From Subdoligranulum variabile (GTDB taxonomy: Bacteria; Bacillota; Clostridia; Oscillospirales; Ruminococcaceae), in contig NZ_CP102293.1 in the NCBI RefSeq assembly GCF_025152575.1, positions 496,001 through 560,000 of the forward strand: a DNA stretch of 64,000 nt. Direction: 5' to 3'. How positions within the stretch are numbered: the first letter of the stretch is position 1; every line of letters starts with the position of its first letter. Shown here piece after piece: positions 8,489 to 17,508 of the stretch. Position numbers and translations under genes: made by a program. Below the pieces are notes generated by a model. It was not told the origin of the DNA. It saw only the letters and a program-made list of their open reading frames with translations, and did no database searches.

Positions 8489-9964
8489 ATGATGAAGTAT
8501 CTGCAAAAGCTCGGCAAGGCCTTGATGCTGCCTGTCGCCGCGCTTCCTATCTGCGGCATCCTCATGGGCCTGGGCTACGCGTTGGCTCCGGCTGCCATGG
8601 GTGCTGAAGGTGCCACCACCGGCTTTGCTTACACGGCCGGTTTCATTCTGATCAAGGCCGGCGGCGCCCTGATCGACAACATGGCCTGGCTGTTCGCTGT
8701 TGGCGCTGCCGTAGGCCTGTCCGATGACCATGACGGCACCTCTGCTTTGGCCGGCCTGGTCAGCTACCTGATGATGACCCAGCTGCTGAGCACCGGCGTG
8801 GTCAGCGCTCTCCCCTTCATGAACCTCGTGGAAGGCACTTCCACCTACATCGCCTTCCAGAAGACCGCCGGCAACGCCTTCATCGGCATCCTGGCCGCGA
8901 TCATCGGTTCCACCTGCTACAACAAGTTCAAGAGCACCCAGCTGCCTGACTGGCTGGCCTTCTTCAGCGGCAAGCGCTGCGTGGCCATCGTCACCGGCCT
9001 GGTCTCCATCGTTGTTTCCGTCATCCTGCTCTTCGTCTGGCCCATCATCTTCAATGCACTGGTCCTGCTGGGCGACGGCATCGTCAGCCTGGGCGGCGTT
9101 GGCGCTGGTCTGTACGCCTTCTTCAACCGCCTGCTGATCCCCACCGGCCTGCATCACGCTCTGAACAACGTGTTCTGGTTCGACACCATCGGCCTTGGCG
9201 ACCTGACCCACTACTGGGCCGGTGAAACCTCCGCCGACGTGGGCTGGAGCCTCGGCATGTACATGTCCGGCTTCTTCCCCTGCATGATGTTCGGTATCCC
9301 CGGTGCGGCTCTGGCTATGGTCCACACCGCCAAGAACAAGAAGGCTGCCATCGGCCTCGTGACCTCCGCTGCTATCTGCGCGTTCGTCTGCGGCGTTACC
9401 GAGCCCTTCGAGTTCGGCTTCATGTTCCTCTGCTTCCCCCTGTACGTTGTGTACGCTCTGCTGTACGGTATCTTCACCGTCATCACCTACTACGTTGGTT
9501 TCCGCGCCGGCTTCATGTTCTCTGCCGGTGCCACTGACCTGGTCTTCTCCGCTTCCCTGCCGGCTCATGCCAACACCTGGATGATCATTCCTCTGGGCAT
9601 TGCCGCTTTCGTGGTCTTCTACGTGGTCTTCCGCTTCGCCATCACCAAGTTCAACCTGGTGACCCCGGGCCGTGAGGATGAGGACGCCGATGCTGCCGAA
9701 GCCAATATCACCCTCGCCAACAACGACTTCACTGCCATCGCCAGCGGCGTTCTGGCTGCCATCGGCGGCAAGGGCAATGTCACCAACGTGGACTATTGCG
9801 CGACCCGCCTGCGTTTTGAGGTCAAGGACAGCACCGCTGTGAATGAGAAGGCTGTCAAGGCCGCCGGCGCTGCCGGTGTCATTCGTCCCAGCAAGAACGC
9901 CTGCCAGGTCGTCATCGGCCCCAAGGTCCAGTTTGTCTACGACGAATTGAAGAAGATGCTGTAA
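8489..9964 (+). CDS. nagE: PTS transporter subunit IICB, N-acetylglucosamine-type
   Basis: 491 aa. The IIC domain occupies about residues 1-390: many membrane segments, the glucose-family N-terminus QKLGKALMLPVAALPICGIL, LIPTGLHHALNNVFWF and GVTEPFEFGF. The IIB domain follows at about 410-491, with the phospho-accepting cysteine in VDYCATRLRFEV. No IIA domain is fused, so a separate IIA is needed; one lies at 53036-53548. Specificity for GlcNAc is inferred from nagB and nagA directly downstream. Two adjacent ATGs (8489 and 8492) are both possible starts. Confidence 0.88.
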   Translation: MMKYLQKLGKALMLPVAALPICGILMGLGYALAPAAMGAEGATTGFAYTAGFILIKAGGALIDNMAWLFAVGAAVGLSDDHDGTSALAGLVSYLMMTQLLSTGVVSALPFMNLVEGTSTYIAFQKTAGNAFIGILAAIIGSTCYNKFKSTQLPDWLAFFSGKRCVAIVTGLVSIVVSVILLFVWPIIFNALVLLGDGIVSLGGVGAGLYAFFNRLLIPTGLHHALNNVFWFDTIGLGDLTHYWAGETSADVGWSLGMYMSGFFPCMMFGIPGAALAMVHTAKNKKAAIGLVTSAAICAFVCGVTEPFEFGFMFLCFPLYVVYALLYGIFTVITYYVGFRAGFMFSAGATDLVFSASLPAHANTWMIIPLGIAAFVVFYVVFRFAITKFNLVTPGREDEDADAAEANITLANNDFTAIASGVLAAIGGKGNVTNVDYCATRLRFEVKDSTAVNEKAVKAAGAAGVIRPSKNACQVVIGPKVQFVYDELKKML

Positions 9965-10013
9965 GAGTTCTTACAGCGCCAGGATAAAGGTACTGGTTCC
10001 CTTTATCACCTCC

Positions 10014-10051
10014 GCCGGGGGCGGGCGCGAAGCCTGTCCCCGGCATTTTTT
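10014..10051 (+). terminator. terminator of nagE
   Basis: A 13-bp G/C-rich stem (10014-10026 with 10032-10044, two G-U pairs) with loop GCGAA, followed by six T. Confidence 0.85.
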
Positions 10052-10091
10052 CGCAGCAGTTCCCTTTGGACATGCTTTCTTCACGGTTCTG

Positions 10092-10100
10092 TGCTATACT
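10092..10100 (+). promoter_or_regulatory. extended -10 promoter of nagBA
   Basis: TGCTATACT is an extended -10 without a good -35 at 17 nt. It lies about 55 nt before nagB and after the nagE terminator, so nagBA can be transcribed independently. Confidence 0.5.
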
Positions 10101-10155
10101 GGCATTAAGTATGGAGGAGGCTCCTCTCCCCCACCATCATCAGGAGGTATTTCGT

Positions 10156-10884
10156 ATGAAAATCATCCGTGCAAAAGATTATTATGATATGTCCCGCAAG
10201 GCGGCCAACATCATCTCCGCTCAGGTCATCATGAAGCCCAACTGCGTGCTGGGCCTGGCTACCGGCGGCACCCCCGTGGGTACCTACAAGCAGCTGGTGG
10301 ACTGGTACAACAAGGGCGATCTGGACTTCTCCGAAGTGACCACCGTCAACCTGGACGAGTACCGCGGCCTGCCCCGCGAACATTCCGAGAGTTACTGGAG
10401 CTTCATGCACCGCAACCTCTTCGACCTGGTCAACATCAACCCCGCTTCCATCAACCTGCCCGACGGCACCAATATGGATGCCGAGGCAGAATGCGCCCGC
10501 TACGACTACGTCATCAAACGGGTAGGCGGCATTGATCTGCAGCTGCTGGGCATCGGCCACGACGGCCACATCGGCTTCAACGAGCCGGGCGAGGCGTTCG
10601 AGCTGGGCACCCATTGCGTGGACCTGAAACCCGAGACCATCGAGGCCAACAAACGCTTCTTTGAAGGCAATGAGGATCTGGTCCCCAAGCAAGCATACAC
10701 CATGGGCATCAAGACCATCATGCAGGCCCGCAAGGTCCTGATGGTCGCCAACGGCAAGGACAAGGCCGAGATCGTCAAGAAGGCGTTCTTTGGCCCCGTT
10801 ACGCCGGAAGTCCCGGCCAGCATCCTGCAGATGCATCCCGACTTCATCCTGGTCGGCGATGAGGAAGCCCTGAGCCTGATCTGA
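10156..10884 (+). CDS. nagB: glucosamine-6-phosphate deaminase
   Basis: 242 aa. It converts glucosamine-6-P to fructose-6-P plus ammonia. It starts MKIIRAKDYYDMSRKAANII; AGGAGG at 10142-10147 decides the start. LGLATGGTPVGTY binds the phosphate, VNLDEYRGL holds the catalytic Asp, and GIGHDGHIGFNEPG holds the active-site His and Glu. The length is that of the short Firmicutes form, lacking the C-terminal allosteric extension of E. coli NagB. It is followed by nagA after 19 nt. Confidence 0.96.
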   Translation: MKIIRAKDYYDMSRKAANIISAQVIMKPNCVLGLATGGTPVGTYKQLVDWYNKGDLDFSEVTTVNLDEYRGLPREHSESYWSFMHRNLFDLVNINPASINLPDGTNMDAEAECARYDYVIKRVGGIDLQLLGIGHDGHIGFNEPGEAFELGTHCVDLKPETIEANKRFFEGNEDLVPKQAYTMGIKTIMQARKVLMVANGKDKAEIVKKAFFGPVTPEVPASILQMHPDFILVGDEEALSLI

Positions 10885-10903
10885 GGGCAGGAGGAACAGC
10901 CAT

Positions 10904-12034
10904 ATGATTATCCGTAATGCGAAGGTCTTCTCCGACGGCTGCCGTTTTGTGGAGAAGGATCTTGTCATCCGCGACGGGCGCATTGTGTTCGGTGCAGCCC
11001 CCCAGGAAGGCGAGGAAGTTATTGATGCCAAAGGCGCCTATGCCCTGCCGGGTCTGGTGGACATCCACTTTCACGGCGCCGTGGGACACGATTTCTGCGA
11101 TGCCGACGAAGCCGGCCTGCAGGCCATCGCCGATTTTGAGGCCAGCAAAGGCGTGCTGGCCATCTGCCCCGCTACCATGACCTTCAGCGAGGAGATCCTC
11201 AACGGGATCATGGATGTGGCGGCTGCCCACAAGAACGAGCGAGGTGCAGACCTCGTGGGCATCAACATGGAAGGACCCTACATCAGCCCCGACAAGGTGG
11301 GTGCCCAGAACCCCAAGTATGTGATGGCCGCAGATGCCGGAATGTTCCGCCGCCTGCAGGCGCGCAGCGGCGGACTGATCCGGCTGGTGGACGTAGCCCC
11401 CGAAGTACCGGGCAATCTGGACTTCATCAAGGAATGCCACAACGAGGTACGGATTTCCATCGCCCACACCTGCGTGGACTATGAGACCGCCAAAACCGCC
11501 TTTGCGGCCGGTGCCTCCCACATGACCCACCTGTACAACGCCATGCCCGGCATCACCCACCGTGCCCCCGGCCCCATCATCGCGGCGCTGGAGGATGGTG
11601 CAGAAGTGGAGCTCATCACCGACGGCGTGCACATCCATCCCGCCGTGGTGCGCTTCACCTTCAATACCTTCGGCGACGATCACGTGATCCTGATTGCCGA
11701 CAGCATGATGGCCTGCGGTCTGCCGGATGGCCAGTATTCTCTGGGCGGTCAGGCCGTTACGGTCCGTGGTCCCCGCGCCACACTCACGGAGCAGCCCGGG
11801 ACCATCGCCGGCAGCGCCACCTGCCTGTATGACTGCATGAAACATGCGGTTCTGGAGATGGGCGTACCCCTGGCCAGCGCTGTGCGGGCAGCCTCCCTGA
11901 ACCCGGCACGCAGCATCGGCGTGGATGCTGACTACGGCAGTCTGGACGCCGGTCGCTGGGGCAATGTGATCCTGGCTGACGAGAAGCTCAACATTCTGCA
12001 GGTCATCCGCAAGGGTGAAGTGATTAGCGACTGA
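10904..12034 (+). CDS. nagA: N-acetylglucosamine-6-phosphate deacetylase
   Basis: 376 aa. It removes acetate from GlcNAc-6-P delivered by the PTS. It has the amidohydrolase fold: the early metal motif LVDIHFHGAVGHDF, the metal-ligand glutamate in NMEGPYIS, SIAHTCVDY and HLYNAMPGITHRAPG for metal and substrate binding, and the catalytic aspartate in LIADSMMACG. The ribosome binding site GCAGGAGG overlaps the end of nagB. The two genes together explain growth on GlcNAc from mucin or peptidoglycan. Confidence 0.96.
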   Translation: MIIRNAKVFSDGCRFVEKDLVIRDGRIVFGAAPQEGEEVIDAKGAYALPGLVDIHFHGAVGHDFCDADEAGLQAIADFEASKGVLAICPATMTFSEEILNGIMDVAAAHKNERGADLVGINMEGPYISPDKVGAQNPKYVMAADAGMFRRLQARSGGLIRLVDVAPEVPGNLDFIKECHNEVRISIAHTCVDYETAKTAFAAGASHMTHLYNAMPGITHRAPGPIIAALEDGAEVELITDGVHIHPAVVRFTFNTFGDDHVILIADSMMACGLPDGQYSLGGQAVTVRGPRATLTEQPGTIAGSATCLYDCMKHAVLEMGVPLASAVRAASLNPARSIGVDADYGSLDAGRWGNVILADEKLNILQVIRKGEVISD

Positions 12035-12074
12035 CAGTATTCACAATTTTGTATAAAAATTTGTGACAAGGCCA

Positions 12075-12103
12075 TTGCAAATTGTATACTCTTTTGTTAT
12101 AAT
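12075..12103 (+). promoter_or_regulatory. promoter of ireB
   Basis: TTGCAA (12075-12080), 17 nt, TATAAT (12098-12103). A near-consensus housekeeping promoter. Confidence 0.85.
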
Positions 12104-12138
12104 ATAGGTATTATTACGCTGAGAAAGGGGAACTGGAT

Positions 12139-12390
12139 ATGCCGATCTCTGAGCCGACTGCCGTATTTTCCATCCGCGATGATCGTGATATGGAAATCAA
12201 ACAGGCTGTTCTGCAGGTCTATCGCGCGCTGGAAGAGAAGGGCTACAACCCCATCAACCAGCTGGTAGGCTACATCCTGTCCGAGGATCCGACCTACATC
12301 ACGACCTATAAAAATGCGCGTGCGATCATCCGCCGCATTGACCGTGACGATTTGCTGCAGGCCTTGGTGCGCGATTACGTCAAAGGGTAA
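12139..12390 (+). CDS. ireB: IreB family regulatory phosphoprotein (UPF0297)
   Basis: 83 aa. It closely follows the UPF0297/YrzL pattern: FSIRDDRDMEIKQAVLQVYR at the N-terminus, then EEKGYNPINQLVGYILSEDP and NARAIIRRIDRDDLL. In Enterococcus faecalis the homologue is phosphorylated by the Ser/Thr kinase IreK and affects cephalosporin resistance. The family usually sits beside ruvX (yqgF); here it is a single-gene unit with its own strong promoter and terminator. Confidence 0.92.
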   Translation: MPISEPTAVFSIRDDRDMEIKQAVLQVYRALEEKGYNPINQLVGYILSEDPTYITTYKNARAIIRRIDRDDLLQALVRDYVKG

Positions 12391-12406
12391 TATCCTCCAA
12401 AAAAAG

Positions 12407-12442
12407 AAATCCCGTGTGCTGTGACAGCACACGGGATTTTTT
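12407..12442. terminator. bidirectional terminator between ireB and the PLP lyase gene
   Basis: A perfect 15-bp stem (12407-12421 with 12425-12439), loop TGA, flanked by A-rich and T-rich tracts. Confidence 0.9.
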
Positions 12443-12450
12443 ATGGTTGA

Positions 12451-13710
12451 TCACGCAAAGAAGGCATTCTGTACGGCGTTGAGCACCGCAGCGCGTCCCG
12501 CCGTAAAGTTGACGCCGCCCTGGAGGTAGCAGGTATAGGGCGCGCGCAGCGGACCATCGCAGGAAATCTCGATGGTGCTGCCCTCGGTAAAGCTGCCGGA
12601 GGCCATAACCACCTGATCGGTATAGCCGGGCTCATCGGCCGGTTCGGGAGAAGCAAAACTGTCAATGGGACTGTTGTGCTGGATACCGGCGCAGAAGCCG
12701 GTCAGAGCCTCGGCGCTGCCGGAATCGAAACAGGTCACAATGTCGTTGTGATCCTCGGTATAGCGGGGCACCGGATGGACCCCCGCCAGCTCCAGCAGAC
12801 ACTGGGCGTAGATGGCCGTTTTCAGTGCCTCACATACAACACCGGGGGCGTAATAAAAGCCCAGGAAGGTGTCCCGCAGGCTGTCCTGGGTGCAGCCCAG
12901 GTCGGCGCCAATGCCCGGCGCCGTGAAACGGTGGCTGCATTTTTCCACCAGGTCGGCGCGACCGGCGATGTAACCGCCGGTGGGGGTGATGCCACCGCCA
13001 GGATTCTTGATAAAGCTGCCGGCGATCAGATCCGCGCCCACCGCCAGCGGTTCCTGGGTCTGGGTGAATTCCCCGTAGCAGTTATCCACAAAGATAATCG
13101 CCTTGGGGTTGGCTTGGCGGGCCGTTTCTGCCACCTTACGGATGGTCTCCAGATCAAAGGCGTTGCGCTGGGTGTAACCGCGGCTGCGCTGGATGTGCAC
13201 CACCGTCGCCGTCTTGGCCTTTTGGGCAATCAGGTCATAGTCCGGCGTATGGTCCGGCAGCAGCGGGCATTCATCGTACTGCACACCGTACTCCCGCAGA
13301 GTACCGCAGCCCTTGCCGGCCTCGCCGATGCCGATGACCCCTTCCAGCGTATCATAGGGGCGGCCGGTAGCTGCCAACAGGGTATCGCCGGTGCGCAGCA
13401 GGCCGAAGAGCGCTACCGTCAGGGTGTGCGTGCCGCTCATGAACTGAGGACGCACCAGCGCAGCCTCTGCTCCCATGCAGCGGGCAAAGACCTCTTCCAG
13501 CTTGTTGCGGCTGTCATCCCAGACGCCGTAGCCGCTGGACCCCCAGAAATGCCGTGCTTCCACGCCGCAATCGGTAAAAGACCGCAGCATCTTGAGCTGA
13601 TTGTAGTCCCGGATTTCCTCTACATGAGCAAATTGCTCCCGGCAGAGCTCCAGCGCCCGGCGATCCAGCGCCAGAACTTCCGGTTTGATATCATAAAACT
13701 GTTCGATCAT
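12451..13710 (-). CDS. PLP-dependent methionine gamma-lyase-like protein (aluminum-resistance/YnbB family)
   Basis: 419 aa from the ATG at 13710, chosen because it overlaps the upstream GNAT stop as ATGA; an ATG four codons earlier (13722) is possible but has no spaced ribosome binding site. It has the Cys/Met metabolism PLP fold: ARHFWGSSGYGVWDDSRNKL, VDNCYGEFTQTQEP, and the Schiff-base lysine in SFIKNPGGGITPTGGY. The family is widespread next to glutamine synthetase or hfq in Bacilli, but its reaction is poorly established. I would not call it a true methionine lyase. Confidence 0.85.
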   Translation of the reverse strand: MIEQFYDIKPEVLALDRRALELCREQFAHVEEIRDYNQLKMLRSFTDCGVEARHFWGSSGYGVWDDSRNKLEEVFARCMGAEAALVRPQFMSGTHTLTVALFGLLRTGDTLLAATGRPYDTLEGVIGIGEAGKGCGTLREYGVQYDECPLLPDHTPDYDLIAQKAKTATVVHIQRSRGYTQRNAFDLETIRKVAETARQANPKAIIFVDNCYGEFTQTQEPLAVGADLIAGSFIKNPGGGITPTGGYIAGRADLVEKCSHRFTAPGIGADLGCTQDSLRDTFLGFYYAPGVVCEALKTAIYAQCLLELAGVHPVPRYTEDHNDIVTCFDSGSAEALTGFCAGIQHNSPIDSFASPEPADEPGYTDQVVMASGSFTEGSTIEISCDGPLRAPYTCYLQGGVNFTAGRAAVLNAVQNAFFA

Positions 13711-14489
13711 ACTGTTTTCCATTTCCGTGTCGTTTGTTGTAAAGTTCCCGTCTGTCCGAAACCCAGGCGGGTATAAAACGTTTGCAGGGCCGGCGCACTG
13801 GCAAAGCGTACAGTGCGTTCTGCCGCCATCTCATTGGCCAGCCGGACGATCAGCCAGCCGGCCAGTCCCCTGCCCCGCCAGCCCGGCGCCGTCACTCCTG
13901 CCGAGAGATAGGCTTCTGTGTCGCTTTTCTCATAGCATCCCACGGTGCAGACAGGCGAGCCGTGGTCCAGCAGTGCCCGACAGCATCCGATGCCGTGGGC
14001 TATGGAGGTGCAGGCCAGCGAATAGAACTGTTCCTGTTCCCCTTCACTGTCCGGAAAGACCAGACGGCTCACCGGCAGCATGGACGGATGTTCTTCCAGT
14101 GTCAGTTCCGGCGGAGGCGCGCAGAGCACTGGCAATTGCTTTCCCCGGGGCAGTTCCCACAGCAGCAGCGGTTCCGACCGCTGCCAGTCGTCCAGGAGTA
14201 TCTGCTCGCTCAGCAATCGGTCCACCTGCAAAAAACGAAGGAATCCCTGCAATTCTTCCGCAGCTTCCTCCCCTGCTTCCCCTTCCGGCAACCGCCCGCA
14301 AAGGGTGGCTGTGCCGCCCCGCAGCGCCAGAGCCGCGCTGCCCGGCAACAGGTAGAAACTCCACCCGCTGGCCGGATGCTGACTGAACAATGTGCAGTGG
14401 GTGCCCATGGTAGCCGCAAAGTAGGGTTTGTCTTGGATGCGCCGGGCAAACTCTGCACGGTGCGCAGGCGTGGTGACGGATTGAATCAT
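13707..14489 (-). CDS. GNAT family N-acetyltransferase
   Basis: 260 aa. The C-terminal 100 residues form a GNAT core: acetyl-CoA loop VTAPGWRGRGLAGWLIVRL, then a late FYTRLGFGQTG motif. The N-terminal 150 residues (FYLLPGSAALALRGGTATLC) are unlike a second GNAT core and have no function I recognise. Substrate unknown. It lies between murD (21 nt upstream) and the PLP enzyme (4-nt overlap), probably one transcript. Confidence 0.75.
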   Translation of the reverse strand: MIQSVTTPAHRAEFARRIQDKPYFAATMGTHCTLFSQHPASGWSFYLLPGSAALALRGGTATLCGRLPEGEAGEEAAEELQGFLRFLQVDRLLSEQILLDDWQRSEPLLLWELPRGKQLPVLCAPPPELTLEEHPSMLPVSRLVFPDSEGEQEQFYSLACTSIAHGIGCCRALLDHGSPVCTVGCYEKSDTEAYLSAGVTAPGWRGRGLAGWLIVRLANEMAAERTVRFASAPALQTFYTRLGFGQTGTLQQTTRKWKTV

Positions 14490-14510
14490 AGGGATTCCTT
14501 GTGCATTCTG

Positions 14511-15908
14511 TTATTGCAGAGCCATGACGATGCGCTTGTAGTCGCGGCCCCGAACTTCAAAGTTGGGATAAAGGTCAAAGGAGGCGGAGGCGGGCGAAAG
14601 GCTGACCACATCTCCCGGCACCGCCGCGGCGCGGGCCTTCTCCACGGCATCCTGCATGTTGTCGGCATGGACGATCTTGAGATCGCTGTTCGGGAAGTCG
14701 GGATGCTCCCGTACGGCCTTTTCAATGCGCGGGGCGGTGGCGCCCATCAGCACCAGCGTCTTGACGTGCGCCAGGATCTCCGGTGCCAGCGGCTCATAAG
14801 GGATCTTCTTGTCGTAGCCGCCGGCGATAAGGATGATCTTCTGGTCGAAGCTGCGCAGCCCGGCAATGGTCCGCGTGGGGCTGGAGGCGATAGAGTCGTT
14901 GTAGTAGGTCACCCCGTCCAGCGTGCGGACCGGCTCGATGCGGTGCTCCACGCCGGTAAAGGTGGAAGCTACCTGGCGCATGGCCTCCACCGGCACACGG
15001 CCCCAGACCGCCGCAATGGCTGCCAGGAGATTCTCCACGTTGTGCAGACCGCGCAGCTTGACCTCGGAACGGGCCACCACGGGCGTGACGGTGCCGTTTT
15101 CTGCATAGCAGAGCGTATCGTCCTCGGCGCGCAGGAACGCCCCGTTGTCGGTCTCATGCAGGCGGGTGAACCAGACCTGCTCCCCCTTGCAGTCGCTCTG
15201 CATGGAACGGCTGATTTCGTTCTCATAGCCCAGCACCGCACGGCAGGGCGGTACCTGCCACAGCAGAATGTTGCGCTTGGCGTCGATGTATTCCTGCATA
15301 TCCTTGTGATGATCCAGATGGTTGGGCGTCACATTGGTGACCACCGCCACCTTGGGGCTGCGGCGCATGCTGATCAGCTGGAAGCTGGACAATTCCACCA
15401 CCGCTACAGCCTCCGGCGTGACATCGGCCAGCTGGGGCAGCAGGGCGGCACCGATATTGCCCCCCAGGAAGACCTTGCGGCCTGCGGCCTCCATCATCTT
15501 GGAGATCAGCGTGGTCGTGGTGGTCTTACCGTCCGAACCGGTGACGGCGATGATCTCACAGGGGCAGAACTCGAAGAAAAGCTCCACCTCACTGGTGACC
15601 ATGGCACCGGCTTTCAGGGCGGCCTGCAGTTCGGGCTTGTAGTATTCGTAGCCCGGCGTACGCATAATGATATCCTGACCGGCAAAACCATCGGTGTAAT
15701 GCTCGCCCAGGCTCAGGTTCACCTGCAGGCGGCGAAGCGTCTCGGCATAGTTGCCGAACTCCTCCACACTCTTTTTCTGGTCGCAGAGCGTGACCTTGGC
15801 GCCCAGCTCCACAAACTGTTCAATGCAGCGCTTATGACTGACGCCCGCGCCGATAAAGGCAACTTTCTTGCCGCGGATCAATTCCTGCAACTGTTCAATG
15901 GGCAGCAT
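14511..15908 (-). CDS. murD: UDP-N-acetylmuramoylalanine--D-glutamate ligase
   Basis: 465 aa from the ATG at 15908, with GGGGAGAG upstream. It adds D-Glu to UDP-MurNAc-L-Ala in cytoplasmic peptidoglycan precursor synthesis. The Mur ligase ATP loop TGSDGKTTTTTLIS lies at residues 123-136, VTPNHLDHH in the central domain, and NDSIASSPTRTIAGLRSF near the C-terminal domain boundary. Here murD is not in a dcw cluster; it stands with an acetyltransferase and a PLP enzyme. Confidence 0.95.
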   Translation of the reverse strand: MLPIEQLQELIRGKKVAFIGAGVSHKRCIEQFVELGAKVTLCDQKKSVEEFGNYAETLRRLQVNLSLGEHYTDGFAGQDIIMRTPGYEYYKPELQAALKAGAMVTSEVELFFEFCPCEIIAVTGSDGKTTTTTLISKMMEAAGRKVFLGGNIGAALLPQLADVTPEAVAVVELSSFQLISMRRSPKVAVVTNVTPNHLDHHKDMQEYIDAKRNILLWQVPPCRAVLGYENEISRSMQSDCKGEQVWFTRLHETDNGAFLRAEDDTLCYAENGTVTPVVARSEVKLRGLHNVENLLAAIAAVWGRVPVEAMRQVASTFTGVEHRIEPVRTLDGVTYYNDSIASSPTRTIAGLRSFDQKIILIAGGYDKKIPYEPLAPEILAHVKTLVLMGATAPRIEKAVREHPDFPNSDLKIVHADNMQDAVEKARAAAVPGDVVSLSPASASFDLYPNFEVRGRDYKRIVMALQ

Positions 15909-15982
15909 GATACATCTCTCCCCTGCTGTTGAATTTTTCGTCTTTCTTATTATACTCAAGGACCGGCCCCACTGCAACAAAA

Positions 15983-16004
15983 TCGGCCCGCCTGCGCGGG
16001 CCGA
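15983..16004 (-). terminator. terminator of prs
   Basis: A 9-bp perfect G/C-rich stem (15983-15991 with 15996-16004). On the minus strand it is followed by TTTTG. It lies between prs and murD. Confidence 0.8.
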
Positions 16005-16019
16005 AATCACATTTTAGGG

Positions 16020-17189
16020 TTATTCCTGACCGCCCATGGGAATGCCATGCTTTTCCAGCAGGGCGCGGATCTTGGTCATCGGATCGATGATGCTGGAAAC
16101 ACTCTTGTCGTGGTTGATGGCAGCGATGAAGTAGGCGGTGTACTTGGACACGTCCACATCGTAGTACCACTCACGCTCCAGCAGTTCGGGCTTGCGGTAG
16201 GTCAGGTTGGTGCCCAGCACGGCTTTCAGGATACCATCGTTGTAGGCCTTGTCAAACTTCTCCAGGCCGGCGGTAAACAGCGGGAAGGTGGCACAGGTGA
16301 AGATGTTGCGGGCACCGCGCATCTTCAGCTCATAGGCGATGTCCAGCATGGATTCGCCGGAGGCAATGATGTCGTCAGCGATGAAGACGTCCTTGCCCTT
16401 GACGCTTTCGCCCAGATATTCGTGAGCTACGATGGGGTTGCGGCCGTTGACCACGCGGCTGTAGTCCCGGCGCTTGTAGAACATACCCAGGTTGCAGCCC
16501 AGCACGCTGGAATAGTACATGTTACGGTTCATGGCGCCCTCGTCGGGAGAGACGATCATGAAGTGATCCTTGTGGAAGCTGACCTCCGGCACGTGATGCA
16601 GCAGGCACTTGAGCACCTGATAGGTGGGCATCACGTTGTCGAAGCTCATGGTGGGCACGGCGTTCATAACGCGGGGGTCATGGGCATCAAAGGTGATGAT
16701 ATTCTTGACGCCTACCGAGCGCAGCTGCTGCAGGGAGAACGCGCAGTCCAGACTCTCGCGGCTGACGCGGCGATGCTGGCGGCCGCCGTACAGGCTGGGC
16801 ATGATGACGCTGATGCGGTGGGCACGGCCGGAAACCGCCTGGATCAGACGCATCAGATTCTGGAAGTGATCGTCGGGAGAGAGGTGATTCTCGTACCCGA
16901 ACAGCTGGTAGGTAACACTGTAGTTGCCCGGATCGACGAAGATAAACAGATCGTCGCCGCGGGTCGAGGCCTTGACCAGGCCCTTGGCATCACCGGACTG
17001 AAAACGCGGGCAATCCGAAGGGATGATGAACGACTCCACATCCATGCCGACCTCACGCGCCCAGCGGACCAGATGACCATCCACCAGTTTGCAGAGTTCT
17101 TCGGCACCAGGGCAGGCGATCAAGCCCAGATCAGCAATTGCATCTTCTTTGGCAAAAAAATCGCGCGGGCCAAGATTTTGTTCAGCCAT
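16020..17189 (-). CDS. prs: ribose-phosphate pyrophosphokinase, long divergent clostridial form
   Basis: 389 aa from the ATG at 17189 (AAGGAG upstream); classical PRPP synthetases are about 315 aa. It makes PRPP from ribose-5-P and ATP for purine, pyrimidine, His and Trp synthesis. Visible features are IVSPDEGAMNRN, the PRPP-binding loop VFIADDIIASGES, and ISVIMPSLYGGRQHRRVSRE, which corresponds to the ATP-binding flag region. About 70 extra residues lie mainly at the N-terminus and after the PRPP loop. Classical regulatory residues cannot be assumed conserved. Confidence 0.9.
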   Translation of the reverse strand: MAEQNLGPRDFFAKEDAIADLGLIACPGAEELCKLVDGHLVRWAREVGMDVESFIIPSDCPRFQSGDAKGLVKASTRGDDLFIFVDPGNYSVTYQLFGYENHLSPDDHFQNLMRLIQAVSGRAHRISVIMPSLYGGRQHRRVSRESLDCAFSLQQLRSVGVKNIITFDAHDPRVMNAVPTMSFDNVMPTYQVLKCLLHHVPEVSFHKDHFMIVSPDEGAMNRNMYYSSVLGCNLGMFYKRRDYSRVVNGRNPIVAHEYLGESVKGKDVFIADDIIASGESMLDIAYELKMRGARNIFTCATFPLFTAGLEKFDKAYNDGILKAVLGTNLTYRKPELLEREWYYDVDVSKYTAYFIAAINHDKSVSSIIDPMTKIRALLEKHGIPMGGQE

Positions 17190-17454
17190 ACGTGTTTGCT
17201 CCTTACTTCCATCATAAAATTCATATTTGTCTTCAAGGGGCACACAACCCCATTTATTAGTATTGTAGCACAGCGGCCGGATAAAATCAGCCCTGTGACG
17301 CAAGTTTTTCGACAAAATCAGCATTTTCTGCATTTTAAATATGATTGTTCAGGGGCTGTCGCAAGAATTCTGTCGGATTTTACAAAAAATTTGCATTCGA
17401 CCTGTTTCCCTGTTTTTGAGGGTGCCGGTTAAAGGTCCAAAAGGAAAAAATGGA
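17190..17454 (-). promoter_or_regulatory. prs upstream region with extended -10 promoter
   Basis: On the minus strand TGCTACAAT (extended -10; TACAAT at 17262-17267) lies about 70 nt before prs. No strong -35 is seen. No gene or recognised riboswitch is visible in the rest of the gap. Confidence 0.45.
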
Positions 17455-17489
17455 CAAAAAAACAGCGTTTGCTGTTACGCAAACGCTGT
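17455..17489 (-). terminator. terminator of the ribosomal-protein cluster, after rplQ
   Basis: ACAGCGTTTGC pairs with GCAAACGCTGT (17462-17472 with 17479-17489). Seven T follow on the minus strand. Confidence 0.93.
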
Positions 17490-17508
17490 ACGATTTGAAT
17501 CCAGTCGA

